This document shows positions 33,687 to 43,675 of a stretch of 64,000 bases of DNA, in pieces; within the stretch, counting starts at the first letter, position 1; each line of letters opens with the position of its first letter. The position numbers were made by a program, and so were the translations under genes. The stretch is from CAVVNN01 sp963749605 (GTDB lineage Bacteria; Actinomycetota; Thermoleophilia; Solirubrobacterales; 70-9). Under the pieces are notes generated by a model. It did not search any database. It worked only from the letters and a program-made list of their open reading frames with translations, and was not told the origin of the DNA. The stretch spans positions 434,001 through 498,000 of the forward strand of contig CAVVNN010000002.1 of NCBI GenBank assembly GCA_963749605.1, written 5' to 3'.

Positions 33687-35128
33687 CGATGCGCCGCGGC
33701 AGCGGCAGCCGGGCGCCAACGGCGACGGCGTCTCCGAGGGCGATTCGACCGCGGCCTCCGCCTCCCGCGACGCCGTCTACCGCAGGCTGCTCGGCGCGGC
33801 CGACGTAATCGCCGCGGCGGCCGCCTTCGTCATCACCATCCCGGTGCTCGGCCACGACTCGCTCGGGCTGTGGACGCTGGTCGCGATCGCGATGGTGATC
33901 CCCGTCTGCAAGCTGGCGGGGCTGTATGACCGCGACGAGCACCTGCTCCACAAGCGCACGCTCGACGAGGCGCCCGCCGTCTTCTACGTGGCCACCCTCT
34001 ACACCCTGCTGGCGTTCCTCGCCGGCGCCAACGTCGTCGAGGGAACCTTCGGGCGCCCGCAGGCGGCCGTCCTCTGGGGCCTCCTGTTCGTCTCGATGCT
34101 GCTGTTTCGCGGCCTCGCCAGGGCCCTGGCCGGCGCGCTCGTGGACGAGGAGCGCTGCGTCATCCTCGGCAACGCCGAGGCGGCCCACTGGCTCTCCACC
34201 AAGCTGGAGCGCTGCGAAGGGGCCAAGGCCCATGTGGTGGGGCGCGTCCCGCTCAACCCCGACGACACCAGCACCAACGAGCTGCCCCTGCTGGGCCGCT
34301 TCGACGCGCTCGAGAGCCTGCTCGCCGAGCACGACGTCGACCGGGCGCTGATCGCCCCGGGGCGCGGCGACAACGACCACCGCCTGCTCGACGCGATCCG
34401 CTCCGTCAAGCGCCTCGGCGTCCGGGTCAGCGTGCTGCCGCGCCTCTTCGAGGCGGTCGGCTCCGCCTACGAGTTCGACGAAGTCGAGGGAGCGACGCTG
34501 CTCGGCGTCCGCCGCCACGGCCTCTCCCGCTCCTCGTGGATGATCAAGCGCAGCTTCGACCTCGCCGCCACCCTGCTCGGCCTGCTGCTGATCGCCCCCC
34601 TGCTGGCGATGATCGCCGTGGCGATCAAGCTCGACTCGCGCGGCCCGGTCTTCTTCCGCCAGCGCCGAGTCGGCCGCAAGGACCAGGTCTTCGAGATCTA
34701 CAAGTTCCGCACCATGGTCGACGGCGCCGAGGCCCAGAAGCGCGGCGCTCGCCAATCGCAACGAGGCCGGCGGCGGCCTCTTCAAGATCGAGGACGACCC
34801 GCGCATCACCCGCGTCGGCCGCTTCCTGAGGCGGACCTCGCTCGACGAGCTGCCCCAGCTCCTCAACGTCCTGCGCGGCGACATGGCGCTGGTCGGCCCC
34901 CGCCCCCTGGTCGTCAACGAGGACTGCCTGATCGAGGGCCATCAGCGCCACCGCCTCCTGGTGCCCCCCGGCGTCACCGGCCTCTGGCAGATCTTCGGCT
35001 CCGCCCGCATCCCGCTCGACGAGATGGTCAAGATCGACTACCTCTATGGGGCAAACTGGTCGCTGTGGCTGGACATCAAGATCCTCCTGCGGACGGTTCC
35101 GTTCGTGCTCGGGCAGCGGGGTCTCTAG
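33550..35128 (+). CDS. Polyprenyl-phosphate sugar-1-phosphate transferase (one frameshift)
   Basis: Starts repeat-unit assembly by moving a sugar phosphate from a nucleotide sugar to undecaprenyl phosphate at the membrane. About 525 residues: an unstructured N-terminus, membrane helices at about residues 85-195, a Rossmann-like central domain (VILGNAEAAHWLSTKL) and a C-terminal bacterial sugar transferase domain (KRSFDLAATLLGLLLIAPLL, GPVFFRQRRVGRKDQVFEIY, KFRTMVDGAE, TSLDELPQLLNVLRGDMALV, GPRPL). One extra C near 34741 breaks the frame. First gene of the surface polysaccharide region. Confidence 0.92.
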
Positions 35129-35220
35129 CTTCGGAACGGGTGTCTCAAGGCACGAGAATTTCCTACAGCCCAAAGTTAGTTGCGCAGGAGCAGCGCTTCG
35201 CCGAGCGGAATTCTTCTGCA

Positions 35221-36275
35221 ATGCAGACCAAAGACACAGATCTCTGGGATGGAGTAGATCGAATTGATGGATCGGCTCCCCGAGCATTGGTGATCTGGAG
35301 ACCGACGACGGATTGCATCTGCTTGCAGCCAGACGTTGGAGAGAGCGCGGAGCCATCGTGCCCGAACAGCTTGTGCGCGAGGAGGCCGCTGCTGCCGCCC
35401 GCGACCTGATGGTCCCGATGGTTCTCAAGCGGATCGCGATTCCTCTATGATGGCCAACTCATCCTGCTCAAGGGTCCTGAGGTTGCTCAGCACTATCCGA
35501 CCGCCTGCCGCCCATTCATGGACCTGGACATCCTTGCCGATGATGCCGAGGGCGCTCAGAAGGCACTGATCGCCGCCGGCTTTGAGCCGATCGGCTTTGA
35601 TGATTCGTATATGAGGGCCTCCATCACCTGCGCCCGCTCCGATTGCCTGAGGCGCCCTCGCCGTATGTCGAGATCCACCGCCGTCCCAACTGGCTTGAGT
35701 GGATCGATCCCCCGTCGAACGCCAGGCAAGCTCTTCGCGTCCCGCGATCCCCGCGTCCTGCAAAGCCAATGGATTCCTTGCCCTGCCCCCCACGCATCAT
35801 GCCCTTGCGCTCGCGGCGCACAGTTGGATCGAGCTGCCCCTACGGCGGAGTCCTCGACCTGGTCGACATACTGGCCATCTCTCCCCCGGGCCCCGGCCGG
35901 AAAGATGCTCAAGAGCTTGCCAGCCGCTGGGGCATGAGTCGAGGTGTGGGCGCGCCACGATCACCGCTGCCGATGCCCTTGTCCTTGATGGGCCAACGCC
36001 GTCATCGCTCGCATTTGGGCCCGCAATCTGTGCCGTCCGCGATCGCACCGTGCTTGAGAATCACATTCGCCGCTGGTTGAGCGGCTTCTGGCCGGCCCCC
36101 TTATGAGGCAGGCAAAGCAGGCCTCGTCGCAGTGGCTAGGGATCTAACCCCGGTTCCCGGTGAGTCGTGGACGAACAAGCTACGTCGAGTCCGCGGAGCC
36201 ATCCGCAAGCCATTCCGAACAGCGACAGAGCGTGCGGACAAGCTTCTGGATACGACGCCTATCGCCCGCGATTAA
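35221..36275 (+). CDS. Lasso-cluster nucleotidyltransferase-family protein (frameshifted)
   Basis: Member of the uncharacterised nucleotidyltransferase family (NTP_transf_5 type) found in lasso-peptide and capsule loci. Pieces in order: LETDDGLHLLAARRWRERGA, LVREEAAAAARDLMVPMVLK, YDGQLILLKGPEVAQHYPTA, RPFMDLDILADDAEGAQKAL (the catalytic-looking D-L-D), then VEIHRRPNWLEWIDPP and HHALALAAHSWIELPLRR, ending LLDTTPIARD at 36275. At least five indels. In pseudomycoidin-type clusters such a protein adds a hexose onto the phosphorylated C-terminal serine, which is the role I infer. Confidence 0.75.
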
Positions 36276-36327
36276 GCGCAAGCAGCCATGGGCGCAAAGA
36301 AGTAAAGCCCTTGATCGTTGTCAAAGC

Positions 36328-36643
36328 ATGTCGGTTGAGCCTGCCGTTGATCGTTTGAGTCTGCTCGGTGCCCGGGCGGCTATCCCCGATCACGTCGTCC
36401 ATCGACCTTTCCCAACCGAGACCGGTTGTCCTCAACCTTCAGACCGGCGAGGTCATGGGTTGAATCCGGTCGCCGGCCGATGCTGGAGGAGCTGGAGCGC
36501 CAGGAGACGGTCGGAGCCGCCGCCCAGGTCATTGCCGAGACCATGGCCAACCTTTGGAGGACGTCGAGCGCGACATCCTCGAGCTGTGCCGGGATCTGGC
36601 TGCGCGCAGCCTGATTTCCCTGGATGCCGGCGCCGGGCGTTGA
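36328..36643 (+). CDS. Lasso peptide B1 protein, PqqD/RRE family (frameshifted)
   Basis: Binds the leader peptide and presents the precursor to the B2 protease. Reassembled protein of about 104 residues: MSVEPAVDRLSLLGARAAIP, HVVHRPFPTE, TVVLNLQTGEVHGLNPVAGR, MLEELERQETVGAAAQVIAE, DVERDILELCRDLAARSLIS. The LNLQTGEVHGLNPVAG block is the PqqD hallmark. Four single-base indels (about 36422, 36453, 36480, 36550). One base separates its stop from the ATG of B2. Confidence 0.83.
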
Positions 36644-37117
36644 ATGATGGCCGGGACCTCTTCCCTGGGGCCTCAGGGGCGGGAAGCGGTCCGCGGCGAT
36701 CGCCCGGAAACAGCACCCAGTCCTCCCGCCTCTCTCGCCGGTCGGCCGTCTGCGCTTGGCGGCGGAGGCCCTGTCGCTCTATGTCACGGTGCGCTGGCGC
36801 CTCTGGCGCAGTGACGTGAACGCGACTGTGGATGCCCTTCGCGGCGTCGATGGCAATGGCGGGATACGGGCCTCGAGACCCTCTGGCAGGGCGTTCGACT
36901 TCCGGACAACGTTCCGGGCCCTGCAGATCTTGCCGACCGACTCCAGGTGCCTGATGAAGTCGCTGGTGCTGCTGGGCCTCCTCCGCGACGGGGCATCGCT
37001 GCAACGCTCATCGTCGCCGTAAAAGCCGAGCCGGATTTCGCTGCACATGCCTGGATCGAGCACGACGGCACAGCATTGCTGGCACCCGGTCGATACAGCC
37101 GGCTGGTAGAACTATGA
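36644..37117 (+). CDS. Lasso peptide B2 leader protease (frameshifted)
   Basis: Transglutaminase-fold cysteine protease that removes the leader. The catalytic cysteine is in LPTDSRCLMKSLVLLGLLRD and the histidine in ATLIVAVKAEPDFAAHAWIE, followed by HDGTALLAPGRYSRLVEL at the end, the standard B2 arrangement. The N-terminus from ATG 36644 is Pro/Ser-rich; LRLAAEALSLYVTVRWRLWR is an amphipathic helix also common in B2. At least three indels. The stop overlaps the start of the ABC ATPase (ATGA). Confidence 0.85.
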
Positions 37118-37859
37118 GACCGAGGGAGGCAGGAGATGGGATCGTGCCCTTCTCACCCTTAAGGGTGTGAGCAAAAACTGGGGCGACTTGGTGGTGTTAG
37201 ATCAGCGTCGATCTCGACTCCCCGGCGGGGAGATTGGCGATAGCCGGGGCAACGGCGTCGGAAAGACCACCCTGTTGCGCATCGCGACCGGAGTGATCAG
37301 GGCCCGACGAGGATCCGTGGGCTTCCGAGGCGTTGGCGTCGGGCAGGAATTCACCGCGTTCCAGAAGAAGGAGATCGGCTTCCTTTCCGCCGGGGATCGC
37401 GGACTTTACGCGCGGCTGAGCGGTTAGGCAGAACCTCGACTTCTGCGGTGGGCTTGCAGGCCTGTCGAGGTCGAGCGTGGCGAGAGCATCGCCAGAATAA
37501 TGCCCAAATTCGATCTCGGCGATCTCATCGAGAAAAGGTCGATCGTCTCTGGAATGGGCCAGAGGCAGCGGGTCAGGCTGGCCGTGACCTTCCTGCACAA
37601 GCCGAAGATCGTCTTCCTCGACGAGGCGAAGACCAGCCTGGACGAGGCCGGGGTCACCCTCCTGAACGCCGCACTGGCCGGCCTGCTTGCGGAGGGAGGT
37701 GCTGTGTGCTTGGCATCGCCGGAGCCCAGCCTGCCCTTTCCCGGCGTCTCGTGGATTCTGCGGGAAGGAACGCTTGACCCCGTCGACTCAACGGCAGGCG
37801 CCTCCAACGGCAGCGAAGCCAAAGAGCAGCTCGCGGTCCCGAGTGCGGTCCAGTCATGA
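37114..37859 (+). CDS. ABC transporter ATP-binding protein of lasso cluster (frameshifted)
   Basis: Powers export of, or immunity to, the lasso peptide. Walker A reads NGVGKTTLLRIATGVIR (near 37255), the ABC signature SMGQRQRVRLAVTFLH (near 37552) and Walker B KIVFLDEA (near 37605; the usual DEP is DEA). The protein ends LAVPSAVQS at the TGA that overlaps the permease ATG. About 245 residues after four or five one-base corrections. Confidence 0.85.
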
Positions 37860-38649
37860 ACGTCCTGCGTCATCACTTGAGGCCCACGATCGCCGTCGTC
37901 AGGCGCGACCTGCTCCTGTCCTGGAGCTATCGCCTCCAGTTGGTTGAGGAGTTCAGTGGTTTCGTCAGTCTCACCATCTTCTACTACGTCTCTCGCATGG
38001 TCCGCGTAGAACAGTTCAACCCCAGCGAGTACTTCGCGTTGCGTGACTATCGGGATCGTGATCTTCACGATCATCGCCGACCCTGTCCATCCAGCCGCGA
38101 GCCTTCGCCAGGAACTTGTGGCGGGGACCTTCGAGCGAATGCTGCTGGCGCCGTGGGGCTCCGCCGCAGCGATCGTCTCCCTCTTGATCTATCCGCTATC
38201 TATGCGCTCGCCACGGTCACCAGCTTGGTTTGCATCGGCACCGCCGTCTTCGGGCTCGACTTGCAGTGGTCGACGGTCCCCGTCGCCGTCCCGATCACGG
38301 TGCTCGAGCAGCTTGTTGCGTTCGCACCCTTCGAGTACTCATGCTGGCGAGCATCACCCTCAACGAAGGCTCCCCCGGCGCAACTACGCGATCGCGACCC
38401 TCGCTGGTGGCCGGCCTCTACTTCCCAGTTGCGCTGCTGCCTCAATGGATCCGCTGGGCGTCCGACGTGCAGCCGCTAGCGCCCGCAACGGAGCTTCTGC
38501 GCTGGGCCCTGGTCGGTCAGCCGCTCACCGACCCCGGTGGCGTGCTAGTCCTGAAGCTGTACGTTGCGCGGGTATAACCCGATCTCGGTACTGGCGCTCC
38601 GAATGACACTGCGAACGGGTCGCAAGCGCGGCACCATCCTGAGTACTGA
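37856..38649 (+). CDS. ABC-2 type permease of lasso cluster (frameshifted)
   Basis: Membrane partner of the preceding ATPase. MNVLRHHLRPTIAVVRRDLL opens the protein, followed by hydrophobic segments (FVSLTIFYYVSRMV, IGIVIFTIIA, YALATVTSLVCIGTAVFGL, TVPVAVPITVLEQLVAFAPF, AGLYFPVALLPQWIRWASDV) and PLAPATELLRWALVGQPLTD. With one base corrected it ends GTILEY at 38649, a typical ABC-2 permease terminus. About six membrane helices. Confidence 0.8.
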
Positions 38650-38667
38650 GGACCGTGCAAGAGGCCA

Positions 38668-40555
38668 ATGCTTAAGGGCATTTTTAATTACTCCGGTCCC
38701 GCCGACGATCACGGCGCCGTGCCGGCGAATGGTTGTAGCAGCCCACCAGGCTGACCCTGTGGTCAGCGGACCCCTCGCGGTTGCCTACGCCGGCCCGGGG
38801 GGCACGCCGTGGTGGACAGGATCCACTGTTTCTTGGCGGGCCGTCTGTCCGATCGCGAGGACTCGTCCGTCTCCTTGGCGTCGACGGCGCGAGCGACACT
38901 CGCTGATCGCCGGCATACCAGGACTACAAAGATGGGCCTGACCCGGATGCGCGGCCGCTTCGCCGTCCTCCTGTGGGACGAGGCGGAGGCGACGTGGGCT
39001 TCGGCCAGCGATCTGTGGCGACGCGACGGCTTCGCTGGCGCGGGGCGGGCTATCTTGCCTTCGCGACCGAGCTTCCCGAGCTCCTTTCGATCCTTCCGTC
39101 AACTCCGGCCCTGACCCGGTCGTGTTTCCGAACTGGCTGGGAGGTTGGTACATCCCCGCCGATCGAACTCTCTACGAGGTGTTTGGCGCGTCCGCCGCTG
39201 CGTGAGAACTCACAAGGGGGGCGCCGGGTCCGCGTCTACTGGCGGCCCACGTACAGGGGCGTCATGAAGGGGTCGCGAGCGGAGTTCGCCGAGGGTCTTC
39301 GCACGGAGGTGGAGCGGTCGGTCGCGCGACGTGCTGGCAGGCAGGCGCTCCTCGGGCGTCGTTCTGAGCGGCGGCGTCGACTCATCGACGGTGACAGCGG
39401 CAGCGGCGCGAGTGCGGGAGCCCCGAGACGAGCCTAACTACCTCTACTCCGTCACCTTTCCCGGGAGCGGACTACGACGAGGGTTGGAAGGTTCGAGTCT
39501 TCTGGGCCCTCGGCGTCGAGCAGAAGCTTTCCAAATCGCACCGCAGGAAGCGTTTGGCTGCATTTTGATCACGTGAGGCGATGGGGCCTGCCATTGACCG
39601 GCTGTGGGGCCATGGTCGACATCGGCCATGGTCCATGCCGCACGCGATGATGGGGTCGGCGTGGTTTTCGACACAGCCAATGGGGCGACGACGTATTCGG
39701 CTGCTCGCCGTGGGTCGTTGCCGATCACATCGACGCGGTCGCCTGCTTGCCGCCTGGGAGATTGCGGGTCGCTGGCCTGGGCGCCCGACGAAGCACGCGA
39801 CAAGCGTCGCCGTTTCAAGCATTGGGGGCTGAAGGGCGCCGCTCCCGCACCTTCTTCATCGCGTCGCGCGAAGCCGAAAAGGATGAAACTCGGTGGCGCC
39901 GGCGTCGTTGCTGCCAGGTTTAGGGCCAGAAGTTCGCGGAAGCGCAGGATGTCGTGGGCCTGGAAGCGACGCAACTCGGCGCCCGGTGGTGGCAGTACCT
40001 GGCCGACCATCTGATCAGGGATGTTCATGGGGAAATGCGCATCGACTACATTCGAAACCGTGCCTCGAGTGTCGATGTGACCGGCATGAGCCGCTCTACG
40101 ATTTCGACCTGATCCAGTTCTCCTCCAGCTGCCGCCCGAGCTCGCCTTCGATTCTGCGTTCGATCGTCCCTTAGTGCGCGAGGCGATGCGAGGAATCATT
40201 CCGGACGACGTGCGGCTGAATGGCAAGAAGGCAGTCTTCGCTCCCTTCTGCTTCGATGTGGTGACCGGTGCCGACCGTTCGGTGATCGACCGCTTGCTGA
40301 GCTCTCCAGCGCTGAGCTAGGCGCCTACGCGGACATGGATTGCGTGAAGCGCATGTGGGACGCCGGTCGGCGTCGAGACAGGATGAGTGTCGAGGCGCAA
40401 TCCTGGGGCACGGCATAAGTCGGCTTGCAGTTCTTGAGGGCTGGCTGCGGTCCTTGTCAGACTCCAGCTTTCCCGATGAGATGCTGCCGCTCAGACGACG
40501 TCAGGCCGCCGAGCCTCAGGGCGGTGGAAGTTTAACCTTGCTCGCACTTTTCTAG
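38668..40555 (+). CDS. Lasso peptide cyclase C, asparagine-synthetase family (heavily frameshifted)
   Basis: Adenylates the ring Asp/Glu side chain and forms the macrolactam. MLKGIFNYSG at ATG 38668 is the remnant glutamine-amidotransferase start; FAVLLWDEAEATW and LGGWYIPADRTLYEGV follow. The synthetase PP-loop is SSGVVLSGGVDSSTVTAAAA near 39365. Later pieces are YDEGWKVRVFWALGVEQKLS, HAARDDGVGVVFDGQWGDDV and VREAMRGIIPDDVRLNGKKA with the C-terminus ending SLTLLALF at 40555. More than ten indels and possibly short deletions around 39540-40170, so it could be a true pseudogene; the pattern matches the error type of the neighbours. Confidence 0.78.
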
Positions 40556-40646
40556 CACCTACTTTTTCTGGTCTTGTGGGGTCACCGTCGGATCTCTAAA
40601 GTGCCGAGCGGCTGCGCTGAGCAGTACAACGGAGGTTGAAAAACCA

Positions 40647-40761
40647 ATGGCAACCTACGAGAAGCCGCAGGTCAACGACTACGGTACCCTTGTCGAGTTG
40701 ACCGCCGCCTCATCTCAAAAACGGGGACGTTCCCCATGGGGTCGGCGACGCGTTTTCCTAG
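40647..40761 (+). CDS. Lasso peptide precursor A (core in shifted frame)
   Basis: ATG 40647 follows GGAGG. Leader MATYEKPQVNDYGTLVELTA matches the YxxPxLxxxGxxxxxT lasso leader rule exactly (Y4, P7, V9, G13, T19), with Thr at -2. As written, the frame then runs into an arginine-rich stretch to 40805. Removing one A of the five-A run at 40717-40721 gives a 17-residue core, ASSQNGDVPHGVGDAFS, and a stop at 40759-40761 just before a terminator. Core Asp7 would be the ring acceptor and the C-terminal Ser the kinase target. The leader is seen; the core is inferred. Confidence 0.8.
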
Positions 40762-41884
40762 TCCGTCCCATCGTTGGCCCACCTTCCGGCCCGCTGCGGC
40801 GGTAAAGGCCGACGGGCCGGTTCTAAAACGGCCGGCCTTTCGGAGCGGCCGTTTCCTTTCCGGGATAGATGCCTACGGGATCCGTCCCGCCGGCAGTGCT
40901 CGGCGAGCAGCGTCGCGAGTTCGGCGGCCGCTAGGCGTGGAGGAATCCTGAGCCGGAAGGCCGGGATCTGCCCCGCAATCAACGCGGCGATCTCCAGCTG
41001 AGCCTCCATCCTGCGCGGGGCGGTCAGGTGTCCGATGTCGGTGGCGCCGAGCAGCAAGTAGGGATACGGTATCAGTTGCTCGAACTCCAGCTTGCGTTGC
41101 TCGGGCCGCGGTCGAGGAAGTCGAGGGCGCGGAGCGGGGCCGGCTCGGCTTTCATCGAGGTGACGAGGATGTGCGGCTTCTCGCTGCTGCCCACCACCGT
41201 TCCCAGCGAAGCGCGACGGCCCTCGCCGAGCCCACGGAGCTGCTCCTCGGCTACGTTTGAGAAGCGTACGCCGGGATGTGCCCGGACCCCGCCATCGGCC
41301 GACGAGAGCGCAACGACGTCGTCTGCGAGGAGCGATGCCCCCTGGTCGACCAGATGAATCGCCAGAGATGTCTTGCCGGCGCCGGAGTGGCCGACGAAGG
41401 CAATCGCCCTGCCGTCTACGACGACACCGCTCGCGTGGAGGATCTCCACTCCGTTGAGGGCCGCCGCGATCGGCAGCGCCTGGGCGAAGAAGGGGCGATG
41501 CCAGCGCCAGGCAGGCCCTGTGGCTGGAGCGCATTCGACTAGGCGGCCGTCTACGGCGACGCGAAACACCCCATGGTCTGGGGCATCGATGCGGTATCCG
41601 TGTTCCGAGTGGGCGTCGACCGTCATCATCACGCTGCCATCGGGGTAGCGGTGTTCAACCTTTCGCTCGGCCTCGGCCGATGGCCACGCTGCGTCGATCG
41701 ACTCTGGCGTTGCCTCCCTCAAGAGAGTCCGCGGCGCCTCGGCGCCGGCTTCGCGCTGTTCGAGCCCGAGCACGGGAAGATCGGCCTCCAGGCTGAGACC
41801 GAAAGCTTTCCGACCCAGGGATGCGAGGCGCGCGTCGAGGGGGAGATCGCGGGCCTGGCGGACGGTCGAGCCATGTCCAGTCAA
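40758..41884 (-). CDS. HPr-kinase-like lasso precursor kinase (frameshifted)
   Basis: Serine-kinase homologue of HprK of the type found in paeninodin-like clusters, where it phosphorylates the C-terminal serine of the precursor. Walker A is AIAFVGHSGAGKTSLAIHLV (near residue 168), followed by GASLLADDVVALSSADGGVR and VRFSNVAEEQLRGLGEGRRA. A frameshift near 41100 links to EFEQLIPYPYLLLGATDIGH and LAAAELATLLAEHC. In frame the stop is at 40758, but a stop at 40873-40875 after one more indel would place the end before the terminator. TTG start at 41884. Confidence 0.83.
40804..40840. terminator. Bidirectional terminator between precursor and kinase
   Basis: aaaggccg (40804-40811) pairs with cggccttt (40833-40840), giving a stem with an A run on one side and a T run on the other, so it can stop transcription from both directions. 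Further GC-rich pairing is possible inside. Confidence 0.65.
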
Positions 41885-41943
41885 CGTCGCGCGGGCTGCG
41901 TTTTATGCGCAAGCCCGGCAGCGGCCTCACCGTTGTTTGCCCG

Positions 41944-42633
41944 ATGGCGACAGAATCGAACTCGTCTGCGCTTGTCTCCGCCGAATCACTTGCGGTTGGA
42001 GTTTGCATGCCGGCCGACTTCCCAGGATCGGAGCTTCGCGTGGTGTTGCGGCAAGGAGGGCATGCGACCGCCTTCTGGCATGACACCGTCGACGCTGCGA
42101 CCGACGCCTGCCGGGAGAGCGATCCCGATCTGTTTCTCCTCGGCGCACGGCGCCCCGGTCCTGGGACGCTCGAGTGTGTCGCTTCGCTGGTCGATGCCTG
42201 TCCGTCGACGAAGGTGATCCTGATCTGCAAGCGCTCCGGTGAGGGCGATATTCGCAAGGCACTCGATGCGGGAGCGCGCGCGCTTGTGCCTCTGAGCGAG
42301 GCGGGGGACGCTCTGCTGCCGGTGATCGAAGTGGTCAGGGCCGGCCAGGTGAGCGTCCCGGGTGTCGCCGGCAGGGAGGCCGGCCGCAAGGTGCTGACAT
42401 CGCGAGAGAAACAGATCCTCGGCCAGGTCGTGCTCGGCATGACGAACGCGGAGATCGCCACCAAGCTCTTCCTCGCCGAAAGCACGATCAAGAGCCACCT
42501 CTCGTCCGCTTTCTCGAAGCTCGGCGTAACGTCTCGGAACGAGGCGGCGGCCGTGATCCTCAATCCGACAACGGGGGTGGGGTTGGGGATTCTCACGATC
42601 CCTTCTGAGAAAGTCACGAACGGCGCGCGGTAA
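41944..42633 (+). CDS. LuxR-family response regulator
   Basis: 229 residues: a receiver-like N-terminal domain (DPDLFLLGARRPGPGTLECV, KVILICKRSGEGDIRKALDA) in which the usual phosphorylated Asp position reads L-L-G, so it may be phosphorylation-independent, and a clear LuxR helix-turn-helix (LTSREKQILGQVVLGMTNAE, IATKLFLAESTIKSHLSSAF). Divergent from the kinase gene by 59 bp, hence a candidate regulator of the lasso cluster. No sensor kinase is adjacent. Confidence 0.9.
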   Translation: MATESNSSALVSAESLAVGVCMPADFPGSELRVVLRQGGHATAFWHDTVDAATDACRESDPDLFLLGARRPGPGTLECVASLVDACPSTKVILICKRSGEGDIRKALDAGARALVPLSEAGDALLPVIEVVRAGQVSVPGVAGREAGRKVLTSREKQILGQVVLGMTNAEIATKLFLAESTIKSHLSSAFSKLGVTSRNEAAAVILNPTTGVGLGILTIPSEKVTNGAR

Positions 42634-42637
42634 GAAG

Positions 42638-43675
42638 GTGAAGCCCCCACGCATAAATAGGTTGCGCAGACGAGGCGATGTCGACGGCCTGGTTGAGGCG
42701 CTGAGATATGTAGACCTGCTCAGCATGGGCGAAGGTAAGACCGCGGATTCCGGTGCTCCCGTTCGGCTCCGGGCGCTCTCGGCTCTGTCGGAACTCGCCA
42801 ATGACGAGGACGTCATGCAGATCGCTGTCGGCCTTCGTGACCACGATCCGTTGGTGCGCCAGACGACGGTGAGGGTGGTCGTCAACGAGCTCGGCCCCCT
42901 GGGTGCGGCCGACGCCTTGGCCGCCGCCGCCGTTGGGCCCGCACACCTGGACTTCACGGCCGCGAGGGCCGACGCGCTTACGGTTCTACACGCAATCGAG
43001 GGGCACACCGAGTCCAATGCGAAGCGCCTCATCCGGGCGATCACGGCCGGCGGCTCCGAAGCCGCATTGGACGAGTTCACCCAAAAGGCGCTACTCGCGG
43101 CGGTCGACAACGCGTCCGGGGACGAGCTCGACGCGATCGTGTCGGAGCTGATCGACCAGCTCTCCGGCCTGAACGGCTCGCACGAGTCCGCGCAAGATTC
43201 TTGGATGGGGCGGCGTAGCGTCCCCGCGCTGATCGGCGTGCTTGGTCGCGAGGGCGGGTACCGCCAGCCGGCCGTGGAAGTGCTCGGCACGATTCACGAT
43301 TCTGAGGCGCTCGAGCCGCTCACGGATGCGCTCGAAGACCACCGCGCAGATGTAAGGCGAGCCGCGGTATGGGCGCTCGGCGAATTGCGCGACCCGCGTA
43401 CGGCGGAGCCATTGATGAAGGCAACAATGGACGACGAGTACGTCGTCCGCAGGCAGGCTGGCGAGGCACTCGACGCAATGGGGAGCGTGGCTCTGATGGC
43501 GGGAGTGGCGAACATGATCCGCTCGCTCGAGAGCCGTTCGGACGGTCCCGAGATCGCGCGCCTCGTGGAGGGACTCGAGCGCACGCCACCCTCCGTCCGG
43601 GCGAGGGGGGCCGGGGTCACATCGGGATGGGCGCCGCGCTTCGTAGACCGACTACTGGGCGGGCGAGCGACATGA
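42638..43675 (+). CDS. HEAT-repeat protein
   Basis: 345 residues of helical repeats; the clearest units are RRSVPALIGVLGREGGYRQP, ALEPLTDALEDHRADVRRAA and WALGELRDPRTAEPLMKATM. Such scaffolds bind proteins or phycobilin-type ligands; no catalytic site is seen. Four bp after the LuxR gene, so the two are likely co-transcribed and may act together. Confidence 0.85.
   Translation: MKPPRINRLRRRGDVDGLVEALRYVDLLSMGEGKTADSGAPVRLRALSALSELANDEDVMQIAVGLRDHDPLVRQTTVRVVVNELGPLGAADALAAAAVGPAHLDFTAARADALTVLHAIEGHTESNAKRLIRAITAGGSEAALDEFTQKALLAAVDNASGDELDAIVSELIDQLSGLNGSHESAQDSWMGRRSVPALIGVLGREGGYRQPAVEVLGTIHDSEALEPLTDALEDHRADVRRAAVWALGELRDPRTAEPLMKATMDDEYVVRRQAGEALDAMGSVALMAGVANMIRSLESRSDGPEIARLVEGLERTPPSVRARGAGVTSGWAPRFVDRLLGGRAT

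Noticed and set aside
33568..34917. 449-codon minus-strand ORF opposite the sugar transferase
   Set aside because: Shadow of the transferase gene, without recognisable motifs.
38668..40555. Calling the asparagine-synthetase-like gene a true housekeeping asparagine synthetase
   Set aside because: Its neighbours are B1, B2, ABC transporter, kinase and a lasso leader, and its N-terminus lacks the Met-Cys of glutamine-using enzymes, so cyclase is the better reading.
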